A DNA stretch of 64,000 bases, taken from NCBI GenBank assembly GCA_905479195.1, contig CAJQLO010000002.1:246107-310106 (forward strand). The letters are read 5' to 3'. Below the pieces are notes generated by a model. That model was not told the DNA's origin. It did not search any database and worked only from the letters and a program-made list of their open reading frames with translations. The DNA is from an uncultured Gammaproteobacteria bacterium. Lineage in GTDB: Bacteria; Pseudomonadota; Gammaproteobacteria; GCA-002705445; GCA-002716945. A program made the translations under genes and the position numbers. Shown in pieces: positions 1 through 9,925 of this stretch. Each line of letters starts with the position of its first letter. Position 1 is the first letter of the stretch.

Positions 1-699
1 GCCTGAAAGTATATTTTGATAAAATCTTTCTACTCCAAGCTTGCCTATTTCTGTCATTCCCTCATGTATTTTTACAACAGATGATTCTATATCAGCATCC
101 GAGACTTTCCCAACATAACCCATGACATGGGCCATGGCTTCTGGAGATTTATATCTTCTTTTAGATTTAGATAACAATTCTACTACTGGGAGAATATATT
201 GATCTACCGCAATCTTAGAATAATCATCTAACGTTATATCTTCAATGATTGTAATATCCTTTAGTCTTCGATTTTTATATTGACTGTTTATGCTTTCAGT
301 CATATTTTTATCTAAATTGACTAATTTCCCAAGTTTATCTAAGAAATCTTTTTTGTCACCAATAAGTTCTTTTTTTACGACAAGATTAAAAGTACTGATG
401 TTATCAGCTAGAATACTACCTTTTCTATCATAGATAATTCCACGTGTTGCTTGTACTGGTCTGATTTTAATCCTATTAGAGTCTGACTTTACTGAATAAT
501 ATTCATGGTTAGAAACTTGGACTTGATAAAGTTTGGTCATATAAAGAGAAAATAGTGAAACTACGATAACAGTGGCAATTAAAGCCCTAATCTTATGAGA
601 TTTTCTCTCATCATCAGAGTCGCTAAGTCGGTCCCAGCTATATTTTTCTTCAATATTCTTACGTTTTCTGATAGAGTCTCTTCGAGATTTCGTTTTCAT
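1..699 (-). CDS. mrdA: Penicillin-binding protein 2 (MrdA), N-terminal part
   Basis: Transpeptidase of the elongation machinery that cross-links peptidoglycan in the periplasm. The 233 visible codons begin at an ATG (699-697) and run off the left edge, so the catalytic domain is missing. A basic cytoplasmic N-terminus is followed by one membrane segment (about residues 37-60), then the class B PBP linker motif ATRGIIYDRKGSILADN and, near the edge, AMAHVMGYVGKVSDAD and GKLGVERFYQNILSG. These match the PBP2 pedestal domain better than FtsI. It is divergent from hppA across 98 bp. Family call is firm; MrdA rather than another class B PBP is likely. Confidence 0.85.
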   Translation of the reverse strand, partial: MKTKSRRDSIRKRKNIEEKYSWDRLSDSDDERKSHKIRALIATVIVVSLFSLYMTKLYQVQVSNHEYYSVKSDSNRIKIRPVQATRGIIYDRKGSILADNISTFNLVVKKELIGDKKDFLDKLGKLVNLDKNMTESINSQYKNRRLKDITIIEDITLDDYSKIAVDQYILPVVELLSKSKRRYKSPEAMAHVMGYVGKVSDADIESSVVKIHEGMTEIGKLGVERFYQNILSG

Positions 700-797
700 T
701 ATATGATTATATGGAGACTTCTTCTAAAAGAATATATAAATTACATTTTCAATTAAAAATATATCGGAAAAGTGCTTATATGAAACAAGGAGGCTAA

Positions 798-2828
798 ATG
801 TTTAATTTAGAACTAATACCGCTTTACCTAGGAATTCTAGGCTTATTAACCGCATATGTGTTATATAAATTCATCCTTACTTTCCCTGCAGGCGAAGGTA
901 AAATTATTGAAATTGCTGATGAGATTCATCTTGGGGCAATGACTTTTATAAGAAAAGAGTATTCTGTATTATTCTTTTTTTCTCTATTTCTAACGGTTGG
1001 AGTATATATAGGGCTAGGCCCAGAAAGCACATTAGCATTTATAATTGGAGCTCTCTGTTCGTCTGCTACAGGTTTTATTGGAATGTATACTTCTACTAAA
1101 GCAAATGTGAGAACAACTAATGCTGCTAATAAATTTGGTATATCTGAAAGTCTGACAATTGCATTTTTTGGTGGTTCTATTATGGGGCTTACTGTTGCTG
1201 CCATGGGTCTTCTTGGCCTAGGTATACTATATTTCTTATATGGTAGTGATCCAGCAACAACTTCTGTAATTCATGGTTTTGGAATGGGCGCGTCAGTTGT
1301 TGCTCTATTTTCAAGAGTTGGTGGAGGTATTTTTACTAAATGTGCGGATGTCGGTGCTGACTTAGTTGGCAAAGTAGAAGCAGGCATACCGGAAGATGAT
1401 CCACGCAATCCAGGAGTAATAGCAGATAATGTTGGTGACAATGTTGGTGATGTTGCTGGAATGGGTTCTGATATATTTGAATCTTACTGTGGTTCTATAA
1501 TTGCTTCTATAGCTATAGCATCAACAATAAGTTTGACTTTAATTGATAATCTTGGCTCACGAGAGTCATTAATGTTTCTACCCTTGGCTCTAGCTTCTCT
1601 TGGTTTATTATGTTCAATAGCTGGTATATTTATTGTTAAATATTTAGCTAAAACAACATCAACTGAAAAAATTAGCGGAGCACTTCGTGGAGGAACATTC
1701 TCAGCTGCTGTAATATTTGTAATCTTTTCATATTACGTAATAGGCTCTTTAGGATTAAATCTAGATATTTGGTTTGCTGTGTTAGCAGGCACTGTTGGCG
1801 GTGTTATTATAGGTCTTGTGACTGAATACTATACTGGTGGAGCACCTGTTAAAAAAATTGCTGGGCAAGGTAAAACTGGTCCAGCCACTCTTATTACAAC
1901 TGGATTAGCTATAGGATTAGAATCTGTAGTTATTCCTATTATTTCTATAGCTGTAATAATTTTCATCGCTAATGCGTATGCTGATTTATATGGTGTAGGA
2001 ATTGCAGCTGTTGGTATGTTGGCAACAGTAGGAATTACTATGGCTATTGATGCATATGGTCCTGTAGCTGATAATGCTGGAGGCATAGCGGAAATGGCTG
2101 GTCTTGGGGAAGATACAAGAAAAATTACCGATAGTTTAGATGAGGTTGGAAATACTACAGCTGCTATAGGTAAAGGTTTTGCTATTGGAGCGGCTGCATT
2201 AGCTGCCCTTGCAATCATCACAGCTTTTGTCCAAGAAGTTAATCATACCCATATATCTCAGGGTAGAGCTGAGATTCAGCTATTACTGACAGATACAAAT
2301 GTGCTTATAGGTTTGTTAATCGGAGGAATGATTCCTTTCTTAGTGGCTTCTTTAACCATCACTGCGGTTGGCGATGCTGCGTCTGAAATGATTAATGAAA
2401 TCAGACGACAATTTAGGGAAATACCTGGATTACTAGAAGGAACAGCTAAACCCGAAAATGGCAAATGCATAGAAATTGCAACAACAGCCGCACTAAAGAA
2501 AATGATTTTGCCGGGAGCAATTGCGGTGTTCTCTCCTGTTATAATAGGACTTGGTTTTGGTGCTGAAATGTTAGGAGGTCTACTTGGTGGTGGCCTACTT
2601 AGTTGTGTTTTGCTAGCTCTAACAATGTCAAATGCAGGTGGCGCATGGGATAATGCAAAGAAATACGTTGAGCAAGGTAACCTAGGCGGGAAAGGGTCTG
2701 ATGTACACACAGCTGCTGTAGTTGGTGATACTGTCGGAGATCCTCTTAAAGATACATCAGGTCCATCAATGAACATATTAATTAATGTTATGGCAATTGT
2801 TAGTTTAGTAATTGCACCATTACTATAA
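798..2828 (+). CDS. hppA: Membrane-bound ion-translocating pyrophosphatase, K+-dependent type
   Basis: Couples hydrolysis (or synthesis) of pyrophosphate to H+ or Na+ transport across the inner membrane. The 676 residues are almost wholly hydrophobic helices. Catalytic loops are visible: [14 protein letters not shown] with the [16 protein letters not shown] run (about residues 180-225) and the C-terminal [14 protein letters not shown] and [15 protein letters not shown] blocks (about 612-660). The motif [10 protein letters not shown] near residue 450 has Ala where K+-independent enzymes have Lys, which indicates the K+-dependent class; the pumped ion cannot be decided from this. A strong AAGGAGG ribosome site precedes the ATG. 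adk follows after 18 bp, so the two are probably cotranscribed. Confidence 0.95.
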   Translation: MFNLELIPLYLGILGLLTAYVLYKFILTFPAGEGKIIEIADEIHLGAMTFIRKEYSVLFFFSLFLTVGVYIGLGPESTLAFIIGALCSSATGFIGMYTSTKANVRTTNAANKFGISESLTIAFFGGSIMGLTVAAMGLLGLGILYFLYGSDPATTSVIHGFGMGASVVALFSRVGGGIFTKCADVGADLVGKVEAGIPEDDPRNPGVIADNVGDNVGDVAGMGSDIFESYCGSIIASIAIASTISLTLIDNLGSRESLMFLPLALASLGLLCSIAGIFIVKYLAKTTSTEKISGALRGGTFSAAVIFVIFSYYVIGSLGLNLDIWFAVLAGTVGGVIIGLVTEYYTGGAPVKKIAGQGKTGPATLITTGLAIGLESVVIPIISIAVIIFIANAYADLYGVGIAAVGMLATVGITMAIDAYGPVADNAGGIAEMAGLGEDTRKITDSLDEVGNTTAAIGKGFAIGAAALAALAIITAFVQEVNHTHISQGRAEIQLLLTDTNVLIGLLIGGMIPFLVASLTITAVGDAASEMINEIRRQFREIPGLLEGTAKPENGKCIEIATTAALKKMILPGAIAVFSPVIIGLGFGAEMLGGLLGGGLLSCVLLALTMSNAGGAWDNAKKYVEQGNLGGKGSDVHTAAVVGDTVGDPLKDTSGPSMNILINVMAIVSLVIAPLL

Positions 2829-2846
2829 CCTTTAGGAGAAAAAATT

Positions 2847-3485
2847 ATGAATATATTATTTTTAGGAGCACCAGGTTGCGGCAAGGGTACGCAGTCGAAA
2901 CTTATCATAAAAGAGTTTGGTATTCCCCAAATTTCAACAGGTGATCTTTTGAGAGAAGAAATAAAAGGTGGTTCAAGCCTTGGAAAAGAAATTCAAGATA
3001 TAATGTCGACAGGTAAATTTGTCAGTGATGATTTAGTTCTATCCTTAGTCTCTAAAAAACTTGGCCAAGATGAATGTAAAAAAGGTTTTATACTTGATGG
3101 CTATCCAAGGAATATTTCTCAAGCAGAAAGTTTAGATGAACTATTTACAGCTAAGAATATTTCACTAGAACATGTCTTTTTAATAGATGTACCTTTTAAG
3201 ACTTTGATTGAAAGATGTACTGGAAGATTGTTGTGTACTAGTAGTGGATATATTGGAAATACAGATAGAGGAGAAAAAGTAGGAGATAAGTGTGAAGGTG
3301 GTGGTGAACTATATCAAAGAGAAGATGATAAAGAAGAAACTGTAAAAAATAGACTGAACGTATACCAAGAGCAGACTGCTCCAATAATAGAATTCTATCA
3401 AAATAAAAATATATTACATAAGATGATTGGCGGTAATGACCCTGCTCTTTTATCTAAAAAAATATTAGAAATAATAAAGTCGTAA
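2847..3485 (+). CDS. adk: Adenylate kinase
   Basis: Interconverts ATP + AMP and 2 ADP in the cytoplasm. The P-loop GAPGCGKGT (residues 7-15), the AMP-site motif DGYPRN and the long-form LID domain between GRLLC and YQREDD identify the family; 212 residues is normal. The LID holds only two cysteines, so the four-cysteine zinc site found in some relatives is absent. TTAGGAGA provides the ribosome site. Placement behind the pyrophosphatase links two energy-balancing enzymes. Confidence 0.95.
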   Translation: MNILFLGAPGCGKGTQSKLIIKEFGIPQISTGDLLREEIKGGSSLGKEIQDIMSTGKFVSDDLVLSLVSKKLGQDECKKGFILDGYPRNISQAESLDELFTAKNISLEHVFLIDVPFKTLIERCTGRLLCTSSGYIGNTDRGEKVGDKCEGGGELYQREDDKEETVKNRLNVYQEQTAPIIEFYQNKNILHKMIGGNDPALLSKKILEIIKS

Positions 3486-3549
3486 CTACAAGAAGGTCTG
3501 GTAACTCTCTCTATTTTACTATGAATTTCATGATATAATCACGGATATT

Positions 3550-6288
3550 ATGAAGAAAGTGTTTTTAAAGAAAGCAAAAACTATAGTTTTAACAGCTGTT
3601 TTATGCATTATTGTAGGTAATGTAAATGCTTCGATAATCCCGAATATTTATCTTCCAGACGAAGAAATTTTAGAATTTTTAGAAACTGGGCCTAGTTGGC
3701 TGCCCAAACCTTATAAAACACCTATCAAACAAGGCACTCTAATTGAAAATGAAAAACTTCAGCAACTTGTTCCTGGCTTAAGCAAAGAGCAAGTAAAATT
3801 CTTACTAGGAACTCCTACAATAATTGATGTATTCCATTCAGAGCGCTGGGATTATATATATTATGAGAGGGTTAAAGGCGTATTTTTAGCACCAAAAAGA
3901 GTAATAGTTATATTTAAAAATGAAAAAGTTGCTGAAATATATGACCAACATAAAATTATTAAGAAAATGGGCAAGGATGTGAATAATTCTTATAAAGATG
4001 CACCTGTAAAAGATACGGCTTTAAAAGTAAATAGCTCATATACAGAAATAATTGTAGCAAAAAGAGATGATTATCTTACCGCAACTTTAAAGAATAAATT
4101 ACCTGTATGCATAGATAATGAATTTGAAAATTACTTAACACAAAAAACTCTGTTCAATGCTGATGAAGAAACTTTAGAAGTTAGATCAGATGATCAGAAT
4201 CAAGATGAAGCAGGAATTTTTTATGCTAATGGGAATGTTGAAATTGAAAGAGCAAATGATTTGATTAAGTCTGATAAAGCAAATTTTAATGCAGATACAG
4301 GAGTATTAACCGCAGAAGGAGATGTTAAATATCTTACAGAAGACCTAACTTTATATGCTAATAAAGGTGGCTATAATAGTGAAAATGATACTGTTAATTT
4401 TTCAGATACAACCTATCACTTCCCTGACCAAAAGAGACCAGGGAGCGGTAAGGCTGACGATATATTTATAGATGATGCTGGCGTTATATACTTAACTCCA
4501 AGTAGCTATACAACCTGTAGTCTAGATGATCCTGACTGGGAAATAACTTCTTCAAAGACTATTTTATATCGTGATACAGATAGAGGGCATGCTTATAATA
4601 TCTTTTTAAAATATAAAGACGTTCCTATTCTCTATTCACCATTTTTTAGTTTTCCTTTGAGCAAAGATCGTCATAGTGGGTTTTTATTTCCAACCATTGG
4701 GAGTTCTGGTGAAAGCGGAACTATTATCTCAACGCCCTATTATTTTAATATTGCCGAGAACATGGATGCAACTATCACGCCAACAAGTTTTTCTGGAAGA
4801 GGCCAAATGTTGGAGGCAGAGTTAAGATATAAAACTCAAAATAGTGATACTGAGTTTGAATTAGCAAATATGGATAAAGATGATATAACTAGGGAAAATA
4901 GACATGCTTATTTTTTCCGAGATAATAGAATTTTAAAAGATAATTTAGAATTGAGCAATAATCCTGGAGGATGGGACGGGACTCTTATAACATCAAATAT
5001 TAATATTGGTGGTACGTCAGACTTGACATACTTTAACGATTTTGGCAATACAGTTTCTAGAGTTGGAAGAACGCATATTAAAAGACAAGCAGTAATAACT
5101 AGAGAAGATTATGGATCATTTGGTCATTTAAATACATCTATTAACACCACAGATTATCAGCTTGCTAAAACAGGTTTGGTTGAACAATATAGTGTTTTAC
5201 CTCAAATTAGAGCTAATTTTTATACTCATGAAAAAAATAAGCAATTAAAATATAATTTTAATGGAGAAATATCTATCTTTAGTCATACTTATGATTATAA
5301 AGCTGATGGGACAAGAATAAGCCTATACCCATCTGTTGAGTATCCTTTTAAAAATCCAGGTTGGGAATTAACGCCAAAAATAGGGTTAAAACATAGAAGT
5401 TATAGTTTATCTAAAAATACTAATAATAGTATTTCACAGACCACTCCAATATTAAGTCTTAGAGGCAAAATGATATTTGATAGAATGTCTGGGGAAAACA
5501 TACTTCAAACTCTTGAACCCGAAGCATACTTCTTATATGTTCCCGCATCCAATCAGGATAATATTCCTATATTTGATGCTGGAGAAAATGATTTACGGTA
5601 TAACCTATTTTCAGAAAATAAATTTTATGGAGAAGATAGGTTAAATGATGCAAAACAACTTACCTTAGCATTGAGTTCAAGCATGGTAGATACAAATAAT
5701 GGTAATGAGATATTAAGAGCTACAATAGGGCAAATTTTCTATCTAGATGATAGGTCAGTAAATCTGACCAATAGTACACCAAATCATTCAGACTCATCTA
5801 ATATAATAGGTTTAGTTAATGCTAGATTATCTAATTATTTGAAACTAAGCGGCTATACAGAGTTTAACCCTCATGAGGGCTATGGCGAGAAAAATCAGGT
5901 AAGGTTATCCTACAAGAGGCCTTATGGTAAACAAAATCAAATATTTAATACTAGCTATAGATTTTCTAGAGGCTCTCAAGAAGAAGTAGATTTTTCTGCA
6001 GTCATACCTGTTAATAACAGATTGTCACTTGTAGGAAAAATTAATTACTCCTTCAATAATCAAAGAAGCAATACAGAGAGCACTTTAGAGAAAATGATTG
6101 GTGTTGAATATGAGAGTTGTTGCTATGGAGTAAAATTTGTTATTAGAGATTACTGGAATGGAACTAAGCTAGATAATGCATTTTATTTTGAATTTTTACC
6201 TAAAGGTATAGCTACCTCAACTAATAAGACTTCAGAATTATTAAGAGAAGGAATACTCGGATATCAGGATAATTTTAACTATGAATAA
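3550..6288 (+). CDS. lptD: LptD outer-membrane LPS assembly protein with an N-terminal BamE-like domain
   Basis: LptD forms the outer-membrane barrel that, with LptE, inserts lipopolysaccharide. The 912 residues comprise: a signal peptide (about 1-27), a BamE/SmpA-OmlA-like domain (about 57-132: IKQG, GLSKEQVKFLLGTPTIID, RWDYIYY, VIVIFKNEKVAEI), an OstA/LptA-like jellyroll (about 205-305), and the LptD barrel with its conserved plug motifs. Cys187, Cys323 and the adjacent Cys857-Cys858 match the four cysteines that form the two interdomain disulfides of E. coli LptD. BamE is normally a separate small lipoprotein; here it is fused in frame and has no lipobox. A TATAAT hexamer at 3534 lies 16 bp before the ATG. 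surA overlaps the end by 8 nt, as expected for the lptD-surA-pdxA-rsmA operon. Confidence 0.9.
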   Translation: MKKVFLKKAKTIVLTAVLCIIVGNVNASIIPNIYLPDEEILEFLETGPSWLPKPYKTPIKQGTLIENEKLQQLVPGLSKEQVKFLLGTPTIIDVFHSERWDYIYYERVKGVFLAPKRVIVIFKNEKVAEIYDQHKIIKKMGKDVNNSYKDAPVKDTALKVNSSYTEIIVAKRDDYLTATLKNKLPVCIDNEFENYLTQKTLFNADEETLEVRSDDQNQDEAGIFYANGNVEIERANDLIKSDKANFNADTGVLTAEGDVKYLTEDLTLYANKGGYNSENDTVNFSDTTYHFPDQKRPGSGKADDIFIDDAGVIYLTPSSYTTCSLDDPDWEITSSKTILYRDTDRGHAYNIFLKYKDVPILYSPFFSFPLSKDRHSGFLFPTIGSSGESGTIISTPYYFNIAENMDATITPTSFSGRGQMLEAELRYKTQNSDTEFELANMDKDDITRENRHAYFFRDNRILKDNLELSNNPGGWDGTLITSNINIGGTSDLTYFNDFGNTVSRVGRTHIKRQAVITREDYGSFGHLNTSINTTDYQLAKTGLVEQYSVLPQIRANFYTHEKNKQLKYNFNGEISIFSHTYDYKADGTRISLYPSVEYPFKNPGWELTPKIGLKHRSYSLSKNTNNSISQTTPILSLRGKMIFDRMSGENILQTLEPEAYFLYVPASNQDNIPIFDAGENDLRYNLFSENKFYGEDRLNDAKQLTLALSSSMVDTNNGNEILRATIGQIFYLDDRSVNLTNSTPNHSDSSNIIGLVNARLSNYLKLSGYTEFNPHEGYGEKNQVRLSYKRPYGKQNQIFNTSYRFSRGSQEEVDFSAVIPVNNRLSLVGKINYSFNNQRSNTESTLEKMIGVEYESCCYGVKFVIRDYWNGTKLDNAFYFEFLPKGIATSTNKTSELLREGILGYQDNFNYE

Positions 6289-7537
6289 ACTACTTAAATT
6301 TATATTAATAATATTACTTTATAACCCATTGCATCTTGCTATGGCAGAGAGTTATGATGATAAAATAATAGCTATAGTAAATGATAAAGTTATTCTAAAG
6401 TCAGAAGTCCAACTTGCCATCAACTATCTTCCAGCAGATATAATAGAAAAAGAATATATGAATATTAGTGATGAAGAAGTAATCAGAAAAATTTTAAAAA
6501 AACTAATTGAAACTAATCTTTTAATTCAAGCTGCTGATAGATTTGGAATAAATATTTCTGATATAGCCCTTGAAAATAAACTCTCTGAAATCGCAAGATC
6601 AAAAAAAATGACTATAAATGAGTTAAGAAATAATATTATTAAACAAGGTCAAAATTATACTAACTATATTCAAGAGATAAAAAAACAAATGACTATCGAA
6701 ACGCTTTTTATATCTCAATTTTATTCTAGAACGAATGTAACAGAAGAGGAAATTGAAAACTTTATCGAAAGGGAAAGAATTAATGAGCATGGTAATTTTG
6801 AATATGATTTAATTGAACTTGTTATTCTTGATGAAGATAAATTATTAGACCCAGATCATATAAATGATATATATAAAAATATTAAACTAGAAGGTTTCAT
6901 TAATACTCAAAATAAATATCCAAATACACCTATTGATGTAAAGACTTTAGGGGTTGTCAAACATGATAAGTTGCCTGATATCTTTGTAAAAGCAATTCAT
7001 GGGGTAAATGATGAAGAATACACAGAAGTTATTAGTAGCTCCAAAGGCTATCATATATTAAAAATTTTGGAATCAGAGAATAAGCAGTCATCATTTGTAA
7101 ATGAATATAAAGTAAGTCATATATTGCTCAAAGCAGACATAATGACGTCAAATGATACTATACGTGAAAAATTAATTAAAATGAGAAATGAAATAAAAGA
7201 TTTAGAAGATTTTAAAGTGTTTGCTAAAAAATATTCTGCTGATACAGCCTCTGGTTTCAGGGGTGGTGATCTAGGTTATGTTCGGACGGAAGCATTGGTT
7301 CCAGCATTTGCAAGTAAAGTAAAAACTACTCCTATGAAAAAGATAAGTGACCCCTTTCAAAGTAGGTTTGGTTGGCATATTTTATATATTGAAAATATGA
7401 GGTCAATTGATGATACAAATACAATTATAAGAAAAAATGTTGCACAAAGAATCAGGATAGACAAAGCTCAACGTGAACGTGATGACTGGGTTGCCAAACT
7501 TAAAGACCAGGCATATATTGAAATCAAGGAGTTTTAA
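6281..7537 (+). CDS. surA: Periplasmic chaperone / peptidyl-prolyl isomerase SurA
   Basis: Escorts unfolded outer-membrane proteins through the periplasm to the BAM complex; LptD is a main client. It has a signal peptide ending LAMA (about residue 22), a SurA N-terminal chaperone domain (KIIAIVNDKVILKSEV onward), a short divergent first parvulin domain (about 175-265) and a canonical second one (VSHILLKA ... FAKKYSADTASGFRGGDLGY ... FGWHILYIE, about 280-390). Its 418 residues are close to the E. coli length. The start lies inside lptD (8-nt overlap), suggesting translational coupling. Confidence 0.95.
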   Translation: MNKLLKFILIILLYNPLHLAMAESYDDKIIAIVNDKVILKSEVQLAINYLPADIIEKEYMNISDEEVIRKILKKLIETNLLIQAADRFGINISDIALENKLSEIARSKKMTINELRNNIIKQGQNYTNYIQEIKKQMTIETLFISQFYSRTNVTEEEIENFIERERINEHGNFEYDLIELVILDEDKLLDPDHINDIYKNIKLEGFINTQNKYPNTPIDVKTLGVVKHDKLPDIFVKAIHGVNDEEYTEVISSSKGYHILKILESENKQSSFVNEYKVSHILLKADIMTSNDTIREKLIKMRNEIKDLEDFKVFAKKYSADTASGFRGGDLGYVRTEALVPAFASKVKTTPMKKISDPFQSRFGWHILYIENMRSIDDTNTIIRKNVAQRIRIDKAQRERDDWVAKLKDQAYIEIKEF

Positions 7538-7538
7538 A

Positions 7539-8516
7539 TTGAAGTTAATTGGAGTAACTTTAGGTGAACCTGCGGGAATTGGGCCCGATCTTGGCGTATT
7601 ATTAGCTCAAAAGAATCTTGGCAAAAATATCATATTTGTCACAGACCCTGATTTATTAATAAAAAGTGCAAAGATATTAAAGAAAAAAATTAATATTAAT
7701 ATTCTTGAAAATATTTCATCGAAGACAAAATCAGGTGATAAAGTAATCAATGTTTTACCCGTTATACTGAATAATACAAATATTCCAGGTAAACTTAATC
7801 CAAAAAATTCTGCATATGTACTCGAGACTATCAGAACAGCTGCAAGATTATGTATATCTAATAAAATAAGTGCCATGGTAACTGGGCCGATAAGTAAGTC
7901 TGTTTTAAATAAAGGTGGCTATAAAATATCTGGGCATACTGAGTTTTTAGCTGACATCTGTAAAAGCAAATCTGTAATGATGCTAATGAATTCATACATG
8001 AGGGTTGCATTGCATACAACTCATGTTCCTCTTGAAGATGTAAAAAAATATATTACTAAAGATTTGCTGACTGAAACAATAAATATTATCAATGAAGATT
8101 TAAAAAATAAATTTAAAATTAAAAAACCAAAAATATTAGTAACGGGATTAAATCCTCATGCTGGTGAGGATGGAATACTAGGCTCGCAAGATGCTAATAT
8201 TATTAAACCTGTAATAATAAAAATGCAAAAAAATAAAATTATTATAGATGGCCCAGTACCTGCTGACACAGCATTTCTAAAAAAGAATATAGAGAAATAT
8301 GACATCATACTCACAATGTATCATGATCAAGGCTTACCAGTAATTAAATTTAATAACTTTAAAAAGACAGTTAATGTAACTCTTGGGTTACCAATTACAA
8401 GAGTATCTGTAGATCATGGAACAGCATTAGATCTAGTAGGAACTGGAAATATAGATACCTCTAGTTTTCTAGAAGCTATAAAAGTAGCAAAACTTATAAG
8501 CAATGCAAAAGCATAA
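7539..8516 (+). CDS. pdxA: 4-hydroxythreonine-4-phosphate dehydrogenase
   Basis: Oxidises 4-phosphohydroxy-threonine in the DXP-dependent route to pyridoxal phosphate. An in-frame ATG at 7473 lies deep inside surA and would add 22 unrelated residues. The TTG at 7539 follows an AAGGAG (7527-7532) at proper spacing and leads straight into the family N-terminus (KLIGVTLGEPAGIGPD), so it is taken as the start, giving 325 residues. Signature blocks are VTGPISKSVL, GHTEFLAD, HTTHVPL, GLNPHAGEDG and MYHDQGLPVIKF, which carry the metal-binding histidines. The end overlaps rsmA by 14 nt. Confidence 0.95.
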   Translation: MKLIGVTLGEPAGIGPDLGVLLAQKNLGKNIIFVTDPDLLIKSAKILKKKININILENISSKTKSGDKVINVLPVILNNTNIPGKLNPKNSAYVLETIRTAARLCISNKISAMVTGPISKSVLNKGGYKISGHTEFLADICKSKSVMMLMNSYMRVALHTTHVPLEDVKKYITKDLLTETINIINEDLKNKFKIKKPKILVTGLNPHAGEDGILGSQDANIIKPVIIKMQKNKIIIDGPVPADTAFLKKNIEKYDIILTMYHDQGLPVIKFNNFKKTVNVTLGLPITRVSVDHGTALDLVGTGNIDTSSFLEAIKVAKLISNAKA

Positions 8517-9264
8517 AAAAAGACTTGGGCAACATTTCTTACATGATAAAAATATCATCAATAAAATTATTAAAAATCTTAAAACAAGCACCAAAGATAC
8601 TTTTATAGAAATTGGTCCTGGCGAAGGTGCATTAACAACTCCTTTATTAAAAGAAGTAAAAAGTATTGTTCTGATAGAAAAAGATAGGGATTTGATACCA
8701 ATTCTTGAAGAGAAATATAATGATAAAAAAGTAAAAATTATCAATGAAGATATACTTAAATGTAAACTATCAAATTTAATAAAAAAGAATATACGGATAG
8801 TAGGAAATCTCCCATATAATATATCTACAGAAATAATTTTTAGGCTATTAATATTCTCTAAAGACATCAAAGATCTCCATTTCATGCTACAAAAGGAAGT
8901 GATAGATAGAATAGTTGCAGACCCAGGAACTAAAATTTATGGAAGATTAAGTGTAATGACTCAAGTCTACTTTACTGTAAAAAAATTATTTGATATTTCT
9001 CCTAATGTTTTTATCCCTAGACCCAAAGTAGATTCAGCATATATAAGATTAGTTCCAAAGGATTATATATTTAATAGTCTTGAACATGAGAAAAAATTCA
9101 GAGACATTGTGAATACTGTTTTCTCTGCTCGAAGAAAAATGATAAAGACTTCGCTAAAGGGAATCATAGGCAGTCAAGCATTACAGGAACTTTCAATTGA
9201 ACCTAGTTCGAGACCAGAAGTATTATCAATCCAAAATTATATAGATATATCCAAAAATGTTTAA
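8503..9264 (+). CDS. rsmA: 16S rRNA dimethyladenosine transferase RsmA (KsgA)
   Basis: Uses SAM to dimethylate the two adjacent adenosines in the loop of 16S rRNA helix 45 during small-subunit maturation. The N-terminus KKRLGQHFLHD, SAM motif IEIGPGEGALT, catalytic motif NLPYN and the C-terminal FSARRKMIK are all present. At 253 residues it is slightly shorter than E. coli KsgA (273). Last of the lptD-surA-pdxA-rsmA string; overlaps the next gene by 8 nt. Confidence 0.95.
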   Translation: MQKHKKRLGQHFLHDKNIINKIIKNLKTSTKDTFIEIGPGEGALTTPLLKEVKSIVLIEKDRDLIPILEEKYNDKKVKIINEDILKCKLSNLIKKNIRIVGNLPYNISTEIIFRLLIFSKDIKDLHFMLQKEVIDRIVADPGTKIYGRLSVMTQVYFTVKKLFDISPNVFIPRPKVDSAYIRLVPKDYIFNSLEHEKKFRDIVNTVFSARRKMIKTSLKGIIGSQALQELSIEPSSRPEVLSIQNYIDISKNV

Positions 9265-9925
9265 AAAGATACTTTTATATATAATTATGATCTATTCCCT
9301 GGGGAATTATTTTCAATTCTTTTCTTGGTACCTAGGTGATAGCCAAATGATTATAGAAGATGCATTCTCTTTATCTCTTCACTCCTCATTACCAATGTTT
9401 CTTGCAATATTTTTAATACACATTTTTTATTATCCAAAAATAAACAAAGATCATGCTTCTGTTATATCTTTTCCCCCTATAATATTTTTATTTTTTACAA
9501 ACTCCGGTTTTTTTATATCAACCCTCAATCTTTACTTCTTGAGACTATATAATGTTCCAGAATTTTTAAATGTACTTCGCTCTTATGAAATTGGTTTATT
9601 ATTAATAATTTCCGCATTAATTATATTCATAATTTCAATAAATACTTTTAATAAAGTAGATGAAAATCCAATTCCAACATCTTCAACCACTCAAATAATT
9701 TCTGGTAGTATCTACAAATATACTAGAAATCCAATGTATTTAGCAATGCTGATTTTGCAGACAGGAATAGGAATGTCTTTAAGCATGATGCATATTATCT
9801 TTTTTGTAATATTTACATATATCGCATTAAAATATTATGTGATTTTGCCAGAAGAAAAATATTTAGAAAAAAAATTTGGAACGCAGTATTTGGTTTACAA
9901 GAAGACAGTTAGACGTTGGCTTTAA
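9257..9925 (+). CDS. Isoprenylcysteine methyltransferase-like integral membrane protein
   Basis: A membrane protein of 222 residues with about six hydrophobic segments. The C-terminal third (SGSIYKYTRNPMYLAMLILQ ... ILPEEKYLEKKFG, Y, RRWL) is the signature of the ICMT/phospholipid-methyltransferase-like superfamily, where RNPMY and the EE pair contribute to SAM binding. The substrate is unknown; bacterial members are often annotated only as methyltransferase family protein. It overlaps rsmA by 8 nt and runs 4 nt into the convergent copper-chaperone gene. Confidence 0.7.
   Translation: MFKKILLYIIMIYSLGNYFQFFSWYLGDSQMIIEDAFSLSLHSSLPMFLAIFLIHIFYYPKINKDHASVISFPPIIFLFFTNSGFFISTLNLYFLRLYNVPEFLNVLRSYEIGLLLIISALIIFIISINTFNKVDENPIPTSSTTQIISGSIYKYTRNPMYLAMLILQTGIGMSLSMMHIIFFVIFTYIALKYYVILPEEKYLEKKFGTQYLVYKKTVRRWL

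Noticed and set aside
2276..2908. 210-codon minus-strand frame opposite hppA
   Set aside because: It is antisense to a strongly conserved gene, has low-complexity Pro/Ser/Ile composition and no ribosome site; a codon-bias shadow.
3550..3630. Lipoprotein signal at the start of the BamE-LptD fusion
   Set aside because: Cys19 is preceded by AVL, which lacks the small residue required at -1 of a lipobox; a normal signal peptidase I site after about residue 27 fits better.
7473..7538. ATG at 7473 as the pdxA start
   Set aside because: It would lie 65 nt inside surA and add residues unlike PdxA; the TTG at 7539 has a proper ribosome site.
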